From JACDBZ01 sp038233215 (lineage in GTDB: Bacteria > Chloroflexota > Limnocylindria > QHBO01): a stretch of DNA of 64,000 nt. Below, piece by piece: positions 63,967-64,000 of this stretch. Both the position numbers and the translations under genes were made by a program. The notes below the pieces were generated by a model, which was not told where the DNA came from, searched no databases, and worked only from the letters and a program-made list of their open reading frames with translations. Every line of letters starts with the position of its first letter. Within the stretch, counting starts at the first letter, position 1. Location of the stretch: contig JBBSML010000001.1 of the NCBI GenBank assembly GCA_038233215.1, positions 142,417-206,416 of the forward strand. The letters run 5' to 3'.

Positions 63967-64000
63967 ATGCGCGTCGCGATCGGATCCGACCACGCGGGCT
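63967..64000 (+). CDS. rpiB: Ribose-5-phosphate isomerase B, first 11 codons (cut by window end)
   Basis: Only MRVAIGSDHAG is visible. This is the standard N-terminal strand and phosphate loop of RpiB/LacAB isomerases, with the conserved SDHAG. ATG at 63967. The rest lies outside the window. Confidence 0.75.
   Translation, partial: MRVAIGSDHAG

Overview
This is a chromosomal window from a high-GC (by eye about two thirds G+C) bacterium, most likely a Chloroflexota member of the Limnocylindria/Ellin6529 kind. The placement is an inference from gene order (dnaA-oriC-dnaN-recF-dciA beside rpmH-rnpA-yidD-yidC-jag), from a DUF2344 gene next to rplU-rpmA, and from F420-type oxidoreductase families together with a DUF1385-prfA-prmC-tsaC block. 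No rRNA or tRNA gene was recognised. The one large structural RNA seen is tmRNA.

Layout. 1-3.8 kb: the end of a sortase-like protein, then a divergent cluster of MFS exporter, ABC permease and an ABC ATPase with a broken Walker A, facing an ArsR-type regulator across a shared operator. 3.8-9.8 kb: a tightly coupled operon for inositol phospholipids (PIP synthase, inositol-3-phosphate synthase, two acyltransferases, a PHP phosphoesterase and a PimA-like mannosyltransferase). It closely resembles the actinobacterial PI/PIM pathway. 9.9-15.3 kb: an ABC exporter operon on the minus strand with a promoter, a leader peptide and an intrinsic terminator before the ATPase, followed by a small protein, the permease and three tandem double-GNAT acetyltransferases. 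15.4-16.8 kb: an envelope-stress-like pair. 17-24 kb: a GT-C glycosylation cluster, with a 1520-residue protein carrying two GT-C modules, a DUF2723 protein and a polyprenol-phosphate glycosyltransferase. 24-36 kb: the origin region, with dciA, recF, dnaN, oriC and dnaA on the minus strand and rpmH-rnpA-yidD-yidC-jag on the plus strand. 35.6-41.5 kb: tmRNA, smpB, a tail-specific protease, ftsX, ftsE, and prfB with a programmed +1 frameshift. 41.8-54.7 kb: secA, an LLM oxidoreductase, prs, gyrA, gyrB, parB and parA, with a parS-like site. 54.8-64 kb: mreD-mrdA-rodA, DUF2344, rplU-rpmA-rpmE, DUF1385-prfA-prmC-tsaC, and the first codons of rpiB.

How the genes work together. Most of the window is core replication, segregation, translation quality control and cell-shape machinery around the replication origin. 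Translational coupling through ATGA or GTGA overlaps is pervasive. The accessory parts are envelope-directed: inositol lipids and glycolipids, protein or glycan mannosylation, exporters, and a small stress-sensing membrane pair. The most unusual points are the actinobacterial-style inositol-lipid operon with a PHP enzyme that could be the missing PIP phosphatase, the attenuator-controlled ABC/GNAT operon, the two-module GT-C protein with an inserted propeller-like domain, the ABC ATPase lacking the Walker A lysine, and recurrent -10 elements only 6-10 bases from start codons, which suggest leaderless messages.
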